Source of the DNA: Enterococcus diestrammenae
Lineage (GTDB): Bacteria > Bacillota > Bacilli > Lactobacillales > Enterococcaceae
Assembly (NCBI RefSeq): GCF_009933255.1
Contig: NZ_MAEI01000052.1
Location: forward strand, 76,802-140,801
DNA: 64,000 bases
Direction of reading: 5' to 3'
The translations under genes were made by a program, and so were the position numbers. The notes beneath the pieces were generated by a model. That model saw only the letters and a list, made by a program, of their open reading frames with translations, was not told the origin of the DNA and did not search any database. Of the stretch, positions 17,987 to 26,466 are shown piece after piece; within the stretch, counting starts at the first letter, position 1, and every line of letters starts with the position of its first letter.

Positions 17987-19288
17987 ATGGAACAACGTAA
18001 AAAAACTAAAGGTACAGGCAAACGCTTCTTAACAGGTTTACTTGGTGGAGTTGTCGGTGGCTTTTTGGTAATCGGAGGCTTCTATTTAGCAAATGGCTCG
18101 ACGCTTGCACCAACATCCAACAATAGCACCACCAGCAATACGAACAACAGCAAACAAACGCAAGTCTCTAATGTGAAGGTGGATGTGGATTCAGATATCA
18201 CGAAGGCAGTGGAAAAAGTCCAAGGCGCAGTTGTTTCCGTCATCAACTTACAAAAGCAACAACAATCCAGTAACAATCCTTGGGGGGATCTTTTCGGACA
18301 AGCGCAAGATGAAGATACCCAAGGCTCTGACAGCAATGATAACAGTGACTTAGTGGAAGCCAGTGAAGGCTCTGGTGTCATCTACAAAAAAGATGGCGAC
18401 TATGCTTATGTCGTGACCAACAACCACGTAGTCGATGGCTCCAATGGGTTGGAAGTCGTTATGAATGATGGCACAAAAATTTCTGGTGAATTACTAGGCA
18501 CGGATGCGGTGACTGACTTAGCTGTCATCCGGATTTCTTCTAAAGATGTGGATGAAGTCGCAACATTTGGTGATTCGGATGCCTTGAAAGTCGGTGAGCC
18601 AGCGATTGCCATTGGTTCGCCATTAGGTTCGCAATACGCAAACTCGGTAACTTCTGGGATTATTTCTTCCGTGAACCGACCAATTGCTGATACCTCAACT
18701 GGTGTCAATATCAGTGCCATTCAAACAGATGCAGCGATTAACCCTGGGAACTCTGGTGGCCCATTAATCAATGCTGGCGGACAAGTCATCGGGATTAACT
18801 CAAGTAAAATCGCCACCACGCAAACGGAAAGTTCCGATATTTCTGTTGAGGGGATGGGCTTTGCGATTCCTAGTAACGATGTGGTAACCATCATCAATCA
18901 ACTAGAAGCTGACGGGAAAGTGACTCGTCCAGCACTAGGAATTTACATGGTTGATCTATCTTCTGTTACTTCTCAACAACAAGAACAAATTCTCGGTGTA
19001 CCAACTAGCGTCAAGAGTGGGGTCGTCATTACCCAAGTCTCCCCTGCGACACCAGCAGAAAAAGCTGGTTTGAAACAATACGACGTCATTACCAAAGTTG
19101 ATGACAAGGAAATCACCAGCACCACTGATTTGCAGTCTGTCCTTTACACCAAGAAAGTCGGTGACAGCATCACGGTGACTTACTACCGCGGTGACAAAGA
19201 AGAGACAGCTAAAATCGATTTAACCATCGATAGCACCGTCTTAAATCAAGACAACAACACTAACAGCAATAACCAAGGCAACAACTAA
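17987..19288 (+). CDS. htrA: Surface serine protease/chaperone HtrA (DegP family)
   Basis: 433 residues. A positively charged N-terminus is followed by one membrane helix (about 15-35) that anchors the protein outside the cell, then a low-complexity Ser/Asn linker. The trypsin-like domain has the triad His147 (TNNHVVD), Asp177 (VTDLAV) and Ser256 (NPGNSGGPL). One PDZ domain occupies about 315-400, and the tail is Asn-rich. It degrades or refolds misfolded exported proteins. Start ATG follows GAGGAGG. A plausible promoter lies about 85 bases upstream (TATACT). A terminator follows. Confidence 0.97.
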   Translation: MEQRKKTKGTGKRFLTGLLGGVVGGFLVIGGFYLANGSTLAPTSNNSTTSNTNNSKQTQVSNVKVDVDSDITKAVEKVQGAVVSVINLQKQQQSSNNPWGDLFGQAQDEDTQGSDSNDNSDLVEASEGSGVIYKKDGDYAYVVTNNHVVDGSNGLEVVMNDGTKISGELLGTDAVTDLAVIRISSKDVDEVATFGDSDALKVGEPAIAIGSPLGSQYANSVTSGIISSVNRPIADTSTGVNISAIQTDAAINPGNSGGPLINAGGQVIGINSSKIATTQTESSDISVEGMGFAIPSNDVVTIINQLEADGKVTRPALGIYMVDLSSVTSQQQEQILGVPTSVKSGVVITQVSPATPAEKAGLKQYDVITKVDDKEITSTTDLQSVLYTKKVGDSITVTYYRGDKEETAKIDLTIDSTVLNQDNNTNSNNQGNN

Positions 19289-19301
19289 TCAACTAACAGG
19301 A

Positions 19302-19353
19302 CACCCCCTAGCCTACTGCAGAATATTGCAAGAGGCTAGGGGGTGATTTTTTT
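19302..19353 (+). terminator. Terminator of htrA
   Basis: 13-bp perfect stem CACCCCCTAGCCT (19302-19314) with its complement at 19333-19345, followed by a run of eight Ts broken by one base. Confidence 0.9.
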
Positions 19354-19354
19354 C

Positions 19355-19397
19355 AATAAAAGAGCAGCTCTGATTTTAAAAATCAAGAGCTGCTCTC
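19355..19397 (-). terminator. Terminator of ytpR
   Basis: AGAGCAGCTC and GAGCTGCTCT pair around an AT-rich inner stem. On the minus strand the hairpin ends in TTTTATTG. It lies 22 bases after the ytpR stop. Confidence 0.8.
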
Positions 19398-19418
19398 CGC
19401 TTTTCTAAGTCTAGCAAA

Positions 19419-20039
19419 TTAATTTGCTGAGCCTACTGCAAATGCTTCTCCCACGACGGCATCTTCTGGTAAGACGAGGATGCCTTTTTTCTCAGGGGCA
19501 TTAGACAAATGAAGTTCTCTAGCGGAGCAAATCATTCCATAACTTTCCACTCCACGAAGGACGCCAGGCCAGATTAGCATCCCATCTGGCATCATAGCCC
19601 CCGGTTTTGCTACTACCACTTTTTGGCCGGCAGCAATATTGGCGGCACCACAAACGATTTGGAGGACTTCGCCATTGTCCACTTCCGTTTCAGTGATGTG
19701 GAGGTGGTCACTGTCGGGATGTTCGATGCAAGTTTTGACATAGCCAACCACAAATTTAGGTGCTTCGGTTGTTGGCAATTGAATATCATGGAAACCAGAA
19801 AGTTGCAGTTGTTGATTGAGTAGTTGGATTTGAGCTTCAGTTGGATACACTTGTCCTTTTCCTGCTAACGTCATAAAGTCTGATAGCTGGAAGAAATTTA
19901 ACCCGACCAACGTCCCTTCACTATTTTTGATAACAGCGATATTAAATTTACGTTCGACGCTTTGTTCCAATCCTTTGTCGTCAGCAGCAATCACAAGTAG
20001 CGTGTCACCTACTTGTTGGGGATTGTATGAATAGATCAA
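19419..20039 (-). CDS. ytpR: YtpR-type tRNA-binding domain protein
   Basis: 206 residues. The N-terminal half matches DUF4479. The C-terminal half is an EMAP/PheT-like tRNA-binding OB fold (VGYVKTCIEHPDSDHLHITETEV, then QIVCGAANI and GMICSARELHL). The family resembles the N-terminal anticodon-independent RNA-binding part of phenylalanyl-tRNA synthetase beta chain, but its cellular role is not established. In Firmicutes it commonly neighbours a thioredoxin-like gene and pepA, as here. Confidence 0.9.
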   Translation of the reverse strand: MIYSYNPQQVGDTLLVIAADDKGLEQSVERKFNIAVIKNSEGTLVGLNFFQLSDFMTLAGKGQVYPTEAQIQLLNQQLQLSGFHDIQLPTTEAPKFVVGYVKTCIEHPDSDHLHITETEVDNGEVLQIVCGAANIAAGQKVVVAKPGAMMPDGMLIWPGVLRGVESYGMICSARELHLSNAPEKKGILVLPEDAVVGEAFAVGSAN

Positions 20040-20232
20040 AATGATGACCTCCTAATAACGGTTTTGTAAAAACACACAACTTGTATCATATCAGAAACGG
20101 TGCCAAACTTCACGTCAAAAATATTTTTTTAATCCGTCTCATGGCTGAGATGGAGGGCTATCATTAGCTACCAGTAACCTCAGATTTGCGAACTGTCGGC
20201 CTTAAGAAAGGCTAAGGGAGCTCAGCTAGCTC

Positions 20233-20269
20233 AAAAAAACCGTAAGCTTTCTTTAAAAAAGCTCACGGT
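20233..20269 (-). terminator. Terminator of the uspA gene
   Basis: Minus-strand stem ACCGTGAGCTTT / AAAGCTTACGGT followed by seven Ts, some 60 bases after the uspA stop. Confidence 0.85.
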
Positions 20270-20329
20270 CACAGCTGGGATTCGAAAAACAGGATGAATT
20301 CCCACTAGGCCAAGGGTAGGTCGGCCGTA

Positions 20330-20782
20330 TTATGCTTCTTCTGACACCACTAACACATCACAAGGCGCTTGACGAATGACATAGCTTGCCACGCTTCCTG
20401 TCATAAAACGTTCCACAGCATTTAATCCGGATTGCCCCACCATGACTAAATCAATGTGGTATTTTTTAGGCAAATCCCGGGCCATCGCTTGTTTAGCAGA
20501 GCCATAAGTGAGAATGCCTTCGATATTGGTAAAATCATGTTCGCGGGCATAGGTTTTGCAAGTCTCGAGCAACTCCTTAGCACTTTCCGTTTCTTGATCC
20601 ATGATACTTTGGTTGATTTCCCCGTAGCCCAGCATCGGGGTAATTTGTTGTTGAACCACGTTGGCAACATAGACTTTCCCGTTGTTTCGGCGCGCTACCT
20701 CGATTGCTTTGACAAAGGCTTGCTGTGCCTGATCCGAACCATCGACACCAACTAAAATATTTTTATATTCTTGTGATTCCAT
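20330..20782 (-). CDS. Universal stress protein, UspA family
   Basis: 150 residues in the UspA fold. The N-terminal ILVGVDGSDQA and the C-terminal nucleotide-binding motif VGQSG...MTGSVASYVIRQAPCDVLVV are both intact, so ATP binding is likely. Such proteins aid survival in stationary phase or stress by unknown means. The ATG at 20782 has AAAGGAGG at good distance; 20 further in-frame codons upstream are not supported by a ribosome site. It lies 69 bases after the thioredoxin-like gene in the same direction. Confidence 0.92.
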   Translation of the reverse strand: MESQEYKNILVGVDGSDQAQQAFVKAIEVARRNNGKVYVANVVQQQITPMLGYGEINQSIMDQETESAKELLETCKTYAREHDFTNIEGILTYGSAKQAMARDLPKKYHIDLVMVGQSGLNAVERFMTGSVASYVIRQAPCDVLVVSEEA

Positions 20783-20851
20783 CTTGTTCCCTCCTTTTTT
20801 GATTCCTTCATAACGGAGCAACCATCCCTCCGCAAAACTCACTGGATAAAC

Positions 20852-21175
20852 CTAGGCTTGCGCGGGTAAACTCTTCAAAAAGGTTTCGATTTCTTCTTTA
20901 GTTTTTCGGTCTTTGTTTACCAAACGACCAAGTTCTTGCCCTTCATCGGTAACCACAAAACTAGGAATCCCAAAAATGCTCCATTCTGCAGCCACATCGA
21001 TAAACTTGTCCCGATCAACTTCGATAAAAGTATACTCCGGAAAATCAGCAGCAATCTCCGGCATGAAAGGTTTGATAAAATGGCAATCCCCGCACCAACT
21101 AGCGGTAAAGAAAAATACGTTCCGCCCTTTTTTGACATAGCCTGCCAATTCTTCCAAACTATTAGGTATAATCAT
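20852..21175 (-). CDS. Thioredoxin-like protein (YtpP type)
   Basis: 107 residues with a thioredoxin fold. The active site is WCGDC (Cys28, Cys31) instead of WCGPC, followed by the cis-proline region FGIPSFVV. This variant is found in YtpP-type proteins of Firmicutes. Likely a cytosolic disulfide reductase. It lies in a conserved group with pepA, the small secreted protein and ytpR. Confidence 0.88.
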   Translation of the reverse strand: MIIPNSLEELAGYVKKGRNVFFFTASWCGDCHFIKPFMPEIAADFPEYTFIEVDRDKFIDVAAEWSIFGIPSFVVTDEGQELGRLVNKDRKTKEEIETFLKSLPAQA

Positions 21176-21357
21176 TTGTTTGCCTACTTTCTACAATATT
21201 CTTCCTTAATTATACACCTTTTTAACTAGGAGACAAAAAGTGCGGGTTAACAAAACCAATGGGCTTGTTATTTCTCAAAAAATGGGTTGTGGATTACCAT
21301 ACGCTCCCCTCATCCTATCAATCGAGGGTTCTTTTCCCCCAACAGCCACTCTTCAAA

Positions 21358-21390
21358 AAAACTCTGACAGCATTCCTGTCAGAGTTTTTG
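21358..21390 (-). terminator. Terminator of pepA
   Basis: AAACTCTGACAG and CTGTCAGAGTTT form a 12-bp stem with a five-base loop and T-runs on both sides. It sits six bases from the pepA stop codon and could act in both directions. Confidence 0.88.
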
Positions 21391-21396
21391 TCTTCT

Positions 21397-22476
21397 TTAA
21401 CCTTTGACGATGGTATCCACAGTAGCTTTATCCAAGCCTTTCAAAGTTTGGATCAACATTTCCCGCGCCGCATCGAAATCAGCGATACTAAACATTGTTT
21501 GATGGGTGTGGATGTAGCGTCCGCATACGCCGATGACGGTACTTGGAATTCCTTCATTGGAAGTGTGAGCGGCACCAGCATCCGTACCACCTTTGGAAAC
21601 AAAGTATTGGTAAGGAATATGATTGGTTTCTGCCGTATCCAACAGGTATTCTCGCAAACGCGGCAACATGATCAAACCAGGATCATAAATACGCATCAAG
21701 GTCCCTTCGCCTAAATGACCAAATGTCCCAGTTGTAGTGGTTTGGTCGTCTGCCGCTGAGCAGTCCACTGCAAAGAACAGATCCGGTTTGAATTTCGTAG
21801 TCGAGACTTTTGAGCCGCGCAAACCGACTTCTTCTTGAACATTGGCCCCTGCAATCAAGGTATGGCCTAGTTTTTCTTCTTTCAAAGCTTCCAAGGCCTC
21901 CAGGACTACCGTACAGCCATAGCGATTATCCCAAGCTTTTGAGATGATATTTTTGCCATTTGCAGTTTTAATGGTTTCCACTGCCGGGACGATGGTATCC
22001 CCTGGACGGACGCCAAACTCCAGAGCTTCTTCTTTGGACTCAAAACCAGCATCAAATAAGATACTATCCACGGTGACATTGGCTTGTCCCCCGCCAGTGC
22101 CCCGTAACAAATGTGGTGGCACCGATGCAGAGATCACTGGGTAGTTTTTGCCAGTAGCGGCGATTAAGGTAAACCGTTGTGCAGAAACCACGTAAGGATT
22201 CCAGCCTCCCAATGGCACGACTTTGAACAAACCTCGCGGCGTAATATCAGTCAACATAAAGCCTACTTCATCCATATGAGCCGCCACCATGATTCGTGGT
22301 GCATCGGCAGCTTCATGATGACGAATTCCAAAAATCCCGCCTAAGCCATCTTGTTGGATTTCATCCACAAGGGGGGTCATTTCTTTGCGCATATATTCGC
22401 GGATGGGGCCTTCAAAGCCAGAAGTTGCCTGCATTTCGGTTAACGTCTTGATTCGTTGATACGTTCTTTCTTCCAT
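21397..22476 (-). CDS. pepA: Glutamyl aminopeptidase PepA (M42 family)
   Basis: 359-residue co-catalytic metallopeptidase that removes N-terminal acidic residues from peptides in the cytosol. Metal-site motifs are VAAHMDEVGFM (about residue 65), WDNRYGC (about 180), NVQEEVGLRG (about 211) and GGTDAGAAH (about 315). The ATG at 22476 gives the standard family length; the open frame runs 20 codons further with no ribosome site. Divergent from the small secreted protein gene. Confidence 0.95.
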   Translation of the reverse strand: MEERTYQRIKTLTEMQATSGFEGPIREYMRKEMTPLVDEIQQDGLGGIFGIRHHEAADAPRIMVAAHMDEVGFMLTDITPRGLFKVVPLGGWNPYVVSAQRFTLIAATGKNYPVISASVPPHLLRGTGGGQANVTVDSILFDAGFESKEEALEFGVRPGDTIVPAVETIKTANGKNIISKAWDNRYGCTVVLEALEALKEEKLGHTLIAGANVQEEVGLRGSKVSTTKFKPDLFFAVDCSAADDQTTTTGTFGHLGEGTLMRIYDPGLIMLPRLREYLLDTAETNHIPYQYFVSKGGTDAGAAHTSNEGIPSTVIGVCGRYIHTHQTMFSIADFDAAREMLIQTLKGLDKATVDTIVKG

Positions 22477-22696
22477 GGAAAACGATTCCTTCTTTCTGAT
22501 GAAATAGCCGGAGCTTTTCGAATTTACGTGTTTCATTATACCTCAAACCCACCCTAAATGAGTATGTAAGATGTCATCTTTTGTCGATTATATGGTAAAA
22601 TTGTACTAGTCATAAATCGTTCTGTATTTAGTTAGTATCTGGCAGCTCTTAAAATGACGAAAGCATCATTGGACCGAGAAAAAGGAGGAAGTCACT

Positions 22697-23038
22697 GTGG
22701 AAAATGAAAATCAACTAAGCTTGTTCAAAGGCGGACTAGTACTGGGTCTGGGGGTCGGGCTAGTTGGCGGTGTCGCTTCTACCTTATGGGTTAAAAAGCG
22801 TCAACGCTTGAGTGCCGACGCTGTCCTCAATACCGTCAAAGGTGCCTTTTTAAAGGAAGGCCCCATCGAAGGTTCCTGGATTAACTTTGAAAAACAACCC
22901 TTACGAAAATTTGCCGTCCATTCAGAAGGTTACACCGGCGGCATCACTCGCTTGGAAGATGGCAAGCTCGTGAGCTACGAATTTTTAGCCGACGCCAAGA
23001 CCGGCACTGTTTTGGATATTCAACGTTTGAAAGAATAA
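22697..23038 (+). CDS. Predicted small secreted protein (COG5584 type)
   Basis: 113 residues, GTG start after AAAGGAGG. One N-terminal hydrophobic helix (about 10-30, FKGGLVLGLGVGLVGGVAST) is followed by a basic stop-transfer KKRQR, so the rest may face either side of the membrane. The C-terminal part has a PepSY-like feel (DGKLVSYEFLADAKTGTVLDIQR). In lactic acid bacteria this family neighbours pepA. No function is known. Confidence 0.75.
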   Translation: MENENQLSLFKGGLVLGLGVGLVGGVASTLWVKKRQRLSADAVLNTVKGAFLKEGPIEGSWINFEKQPLRKFAVHSEGYTGGITRLEDGKLVSYEFLADAKTGTVLDIQRLKE

Positions 23039-23054
23039 TACTCAATTAGATTGG

Positions 23055-23082
23055 ATCAGCTACGGATGTGGCTGATTTTTTT
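23055..23082 (+). terminator. Terminator of the small secreted protein gene
   Basis: ATCAGCTAC pairs with GTGGCTGAT (one wobble) followed by seven Ts, 16 bases after the stop codon. Confidence 0.8.
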
Positions 23083-23137
23083 CATCTAAAGGATTTACTT
23101 TTCCGAAAGTCTCTTCTAACTAAGTACGTAAGCACGC

Positions 23138-23175
23138 AAAAACGCCCCTCAGAAATGATTTCCGAGAGGCGTTTT
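23138..23175 (-). terminator. Terminator of pepV
   Basis: AACGCCTCTCGGAAA and its complement form an imperfect long stem. On the minus strand it ends GGGCGTTTTTGC, ten bases after the pepV stop. Confidence 0.82.
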
Positions 23176-23184
23176 CTATTAGCT

Positions 23185-24597
23185 TTATTTTGCCAAACGA
23201 TAAATCGCATCGGCATAGATGACTGCAGATCTGTACAAGTCATCCAAACTCATAAATTCATTGGCTTGGTGCATCGTGTCCGTGTAGCCTGGGAACATTG
23301 CCCCATAAGCCACGCCGCGTTCTAACAAACGACCAAATGTCCCGCCACCGATTACTTGTTCGTAGCCTTTTTCGCCTGTGTGTTCTTCGTAAACAGCTAG
23401 CAAGTTAGCCACCAATGGATCATCCATCGGTACGTAGTGAGGAGCGGCATCCCGTTCTTCCCGATCAACAGTAGCACCAGTGTCCGCAACAGTCGCGGCG
23501 ATGTCTTTCACCATACCGTCAGCAGTCACACCAGTTGGGTAACGGAAGTTCAAGGTGATGAAATTGTCGTCCAAATCAGCGCCGAATTTCAATAACCCAG
23601 CATTCATCGTCAATTTACCCATACGTGGATCTTCGTGAGCCACGCCGAGTTTTTCACCGTAATGATCCAAGTGTACGTAAGTCGCTGCACTATCCAAGAA
23701 GCCTTTTGCTCCGCCACCAAATGGGTATTGGTTTAAGAAAGCTGCCAAGTAAGTTCCGGCATTGACACCGGCGAAGGGACTTGCTCCGTGTGCACTCTTA
23801 CCAATCAAGTTGATTTTAACTAGATCGCCTTCTCCGACTAATTCACCAGTCAAATTGTTAGCTGCAAGATAATCTGTATAAGCAGCTGATAAGTCCTCCA
23901 CGCTGATATCCCCAGCGAGACGAATCACTGCATCGGCACTGCCAGGAACCATGTTCACACGCAAACCGGAGTCAAAGCTTACCAATTCAAAATCGCCAGC
24001 ATTGGTTGCTTCAAAATGCAAGCGCAGGGTCACATTGCCTTTTTCCCCATTGATAATTGGGAATTCAGCATCTGGTGAAAAACCAAAGTCAGGTTTTTCT
24101 TCATGTTGGAAGTAATAATCCATATCTCCCCAACCAGATTCTTCATCGGTACCCACAACGATACGGATTCTTTTTGAAAGAGGCAAGCCCAATTCTTTGA
24201 TAATTTTCAAGCCATAGTAAGCAGCGATACTTGGGCCTTTGTCATCAGAGGAGCCACGAGCATAAATCTTGTTGTCTTTAATCACTGGTTCATAAGGATC
24301 GGTATCCCAGCCGTCGCCAGCAGGTACGACGTCCATATGGCAGAAGAGACCAAGAGTTTCATCCCCTTCACCGTATTCGATATGACCGGCATAATTGTCG
24401 ACGTTTTTAGTGATAAAACCGTCCCGTTCGCCGTAGCCCAACATGTGGATCAACGCATTTTTTGGTCCTGGGCCAAATGGTGCATCAGGAGTCGCTTTGT
24501 CGTCTTCCCGATCACTGCGAACTTTCAATAACTCAACTAAGTCCTTCAGCATGTCATCTTTGCGTGCTTCTACTTCTTTTTTCCAATCAATGGTCAT
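23185..24597 (-). CDS. pepV: Dipeptidase PepV (M20 family)
   Basis: 470-residue cytosolic zinc dipeptidase. Metal-ligand motifs are LFCHMDVVPAGDGW (about residues 85-98), RGSSDDKGP (about 115) and GTDEESGWGDMDYY (about 150), and the final His lies in HQANEFMS. Length equals lactococcal and lactobacillar PepV. The ATG at 24597 follows GGAGGG; the longer in-frame extension has no support. It releases amino acids from broad dipeptides, including some with D-residues. Confidence 0.96.
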   Translation of the reverse strand: MTIDWKKEVEARKDDMLKDLVELLKVRSDREDDKATPDAPFGPGPKNALIHMLGYGERDGFITKNVDNYAGHIEYGEGDETLGLFCHMDVVPAGDGWDTDPYEPVIKDNKIYARGSSDDKGPSIAAYYGLKIIKELGLPLSKRIRIVVGTDEESGWGDMDYYFQHEEKPDFGFSPDAEFPIINGEKGNVTLRLHFEATNAGDFELVSFDSGLRVNMVPGSADAVIRLAGDISVEDLSAAYTDYLAANNLTGELVGEGDLVKINLIGKSAHGASPFAGVNAGTYLAAFLNQYPFGGGAKGFLDSAATYVHLDHYGEKLGVAHEDPRMGKLTMNAGLLKFGADLDDNFITLNFRYPTGVTADGMVKDIAATVADTGATVDREERDAAPHYVPMDDPLVANLLAVYEEHTGEKGYEQVIGGGTFGRLLERGVAYGAMFPGYTDTMHQANEFMSLDDLYRSAVIYADAIYRLAK

Positions 24598-24751
24598 GAA
24601 ATTCCCTCCATTTATGTGTTTTCCCGTTATCAATGATACCACTGTTTTGGCGAAAATGACACCGAACTGAATCATTCCGTCAGCTCTTTTACAAAGTTAC
24701 TGCTTCTCTCCGTGGTATAATAAAAAAAACGTGATCAAGGAGGAAGCTCAG

Positions 24752-25609
24752 GTGGAACAACTAACTGATGCCATCTTACATCAAGTCATTACCCCTCGCC
24801 CCGCTGACAGCCACAAGGGCAATTATGGCCGCTGCGTCCTAATCGGTGGCGCCCGCCAATACGGGGGAGCGATTTTGATGGCGGCTGAGGCCTGTGTCCA
24901 AGCTGGAGCCGGTCTGACGACAGTGGTGACAGCTAAAGAAAACCACGGCCCCCTCCACACCAGACGCCCTGAAGCGATGGCTGTGGACTGGCTAGACTTT
25001 GCCCTAACCGAATCCGTCATCGAAACTGCTGATGTTCTTTTGATTGGGCCTGGTTTAGGCGATTCGGAAAGAGTCCGGAAGCTTTTGGCCTTCGTTTTGC
25101 AAAAACGTCAACCTGACCAATGGCTAGTAATCGATGGTTCCGCCATCACCATCTTAGCGGAAGCCGCCGGGGGAAATTTGATAAAACTCCGCCAGCTGTT
25201 AGGCTTTCCTGAAACGGTGGTTTTCACTCCCCATCAGATGGAATGGCAGCGTCTCAGCGGCATCCCCATCACCCAGCAAACAAGTCGAGCCACCAAGGCC
25301 TTCACTAAAGAGTTGGGGGCTACCGTGATTGCCAAAAGTCATCGGACCACGATTTTTGCGGCAGATGGTTTTTGTGCCCGCAATCCTCATGGTACGCCAG
25401 CGATGGCAACAGGTGGCACCGGGGATACGTTGGCTGGCATCATCACCGCTTTTCTAGCCCAGTTTCCCCAAAACGGTAAAACCATTGCCGCGGCCGTCTA
25501 TCTCCATAGTTTGATTGCTGACGATCTAGCAGAGAGCCGTTACGTGGTGCTACCTACTGAAATTAGTGGGGCATTGCCACTTTGGATGAAGCATTTTGAA
25601 TACGACTAA
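24752..25609 (+). CDS. nnrD: ADP-dependent NAD(P)H-hydrate dehydratase NnrD
   Basis: 285 residues of the ribokinase-like CARKD family, which repairs hydrated NADH/NADPH using ADP. Motifs seen: YGRCVLIGGA near the N-terminus, LLIGPGLGDSE, VFTPHQMEW, and the diagnostic GGTGDTLAGII around residue 220. The GTG start at 24752 has AAGGAGG eight bases upstream; another GTG at 24731 overlaps the ribosome site itself. Only the dehydratase domain is present; no epimerase domain is fused. Confidence 0.92.
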   Translation: MEQLTDAILHQVITPRPADSHKGNYGRCVLIGGARQYGGAILMAAEACVQAGAGLTTVVTAKENHGPLHTRRPEAMAVDWLDFALTESVIETADVLLIGPGLGDSERVRKLLAFVLQKRQPDQWLVIDGSAITILAEAAGGNLIKLRQLLGFPETVVFTPHQMEWQRLSGIPITQQTSRATKAFTKELGATVIAKSHRTTIFAADGFCARNPHGTPAMATGGTGDTLAGIITAFLAQFPQNGKTIAAAVYLHSLIADDLAESRYVVLPTEISGALPLWMKHFEYD

Positions 25610-25633
25610 CGATTAACTTAGGAGGTTATCCTT

Positions 25634-26158
25634 TTGACAAACGTAAACATCCGCCCTTGTGACATAACGGATCTGAAAATTTTAAAAAAAGTTGGCATTG
25701 AGACGTTTACAGCGACCTTTGCCGCTCAAAATACACCAGAAAATATGCAAGCTTATTTGAGCCAAGCCTACACAGATGAAAAATTGACACATGAGATCAC
25801 CACGCCAGGAAGTACTTTTTATTTGCTGATAGAGTCAGAGACGGCGGAAATTGCCGGCTATCTGAAACTCAATGTCGCGGCGGCTCAAACAGAAACGATT
25901 GCAAATAACAGCCTTGAAATCGAACGTATCTACTTGCGCCAAGCTTTTCAAAAACAAGGCTTGGGACGGAAAATGCTGGAATTTGCCCTGCAACAAGCCC
26001 GCACCTTGGGCAAGTCTGCCGTTTGGCTAGGCGTCTGGGAACACAACGAGAATGCCAAAGCCTTTTACCAAAAACTGGGCTTTCACCAAGTCTCTCAGCA
26101 TTCCTTTCTATTAGGTGCTGACTGCCAGAATGATTTGATTTTACTGAAAGAATTATAA
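25634..26158 (+). CDS. GNAT-family N-acetyltransferase
   Basis: 174 residues with TTG start after AGGAGG. Typical GNAT motif A is present as RIYLRQAFQKQGLGRKMLEFAL (about 98-120), and motif B as VWLGVWEHNENAKAFYQKLGF (about 137-157). It resembles spermidine/PaiA-type acetyltransferases (WLGVWE...NAKAFYQ). It lies 24 bases after nnrD and is probably cotranscribed. Substrate unproven. Confidence 0.88.
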   Translation: MTNVNIRPCDITDLKILKKVGIETFTATFAAQNTPENMQAYLSQAYTDEKLTHEITTPGSTFYLLIESETAEIAGYLKLNVAAAQTETIANNSLEIERIYLRQAFQKQGLGRKMLEFALQQARTLGKSAVWLGVWEHNENAKAFYQKLGFHQVSQHSFLLGADCQNDLILLKEL

Positions 26159-26270
26159 GTACGGTATTTTATCGACAATCGATTGATTCGCTTTACTACT
26201 TCATCTCGCTGGTTAAAAAGCAGAACAAACCGGCCGGGAAAAAGGCAAACAGATTTTTCCTTTGACTTTT

Positions 26271-26410
26271 TCCGGTCTAGCTACCGTCAACCCAGTTCCT
26301 AGGTCGCTCATTTTCACCTTTTTCGGGCATCAAAATATCGGCATGATAAGCCACTTAATTACTGAACCATCAAGCTTTTTGGAGCTTAATTTTTATAAGT
26401 TCTTTATCAT
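26271..26410 (+). repeat. Dispersed intergenic repeat, copy A
   Basis: 140 bases beginning CCGGTCTAGCTACC and ending AAGTTCTTTATCAT align nearly end to end with 36921-37060 (copy B). Roughly four in five positions are identical by eye. Shared blocks include CTAGGTCGCT, GGGCATCAAAAT and GCCACTTAATT. It carries no ORF and lies between two converging genes. The upstream flank 26231-26278 can fold (CCGG-AAAAAG with CTTTTT-CCGG). Confidence 0.85.
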
Positions 26411-26454
26411 AAAAAACGCGACTGACAGCCACAAGAGGCCTTCAGTCGCGTTTT
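26411..26454. terminator. Bidirectional terminator beside repeat A
   Basis: AACGCGACTGA (26415-26425) pairs with TCAGTCGCGTT, flanked by A and T runs. It serves the converging acetyltransferase and oatA genes. Confidence 0.85.
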
Positions 26455-26466
26455 CGTTAGCATCTC

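Noticed and set aside
20160..20230. TAGCTACC near 20170 as a further copy of the dispersed repeat
   Set aside because: Only eight bases match, with no flanking similarity.
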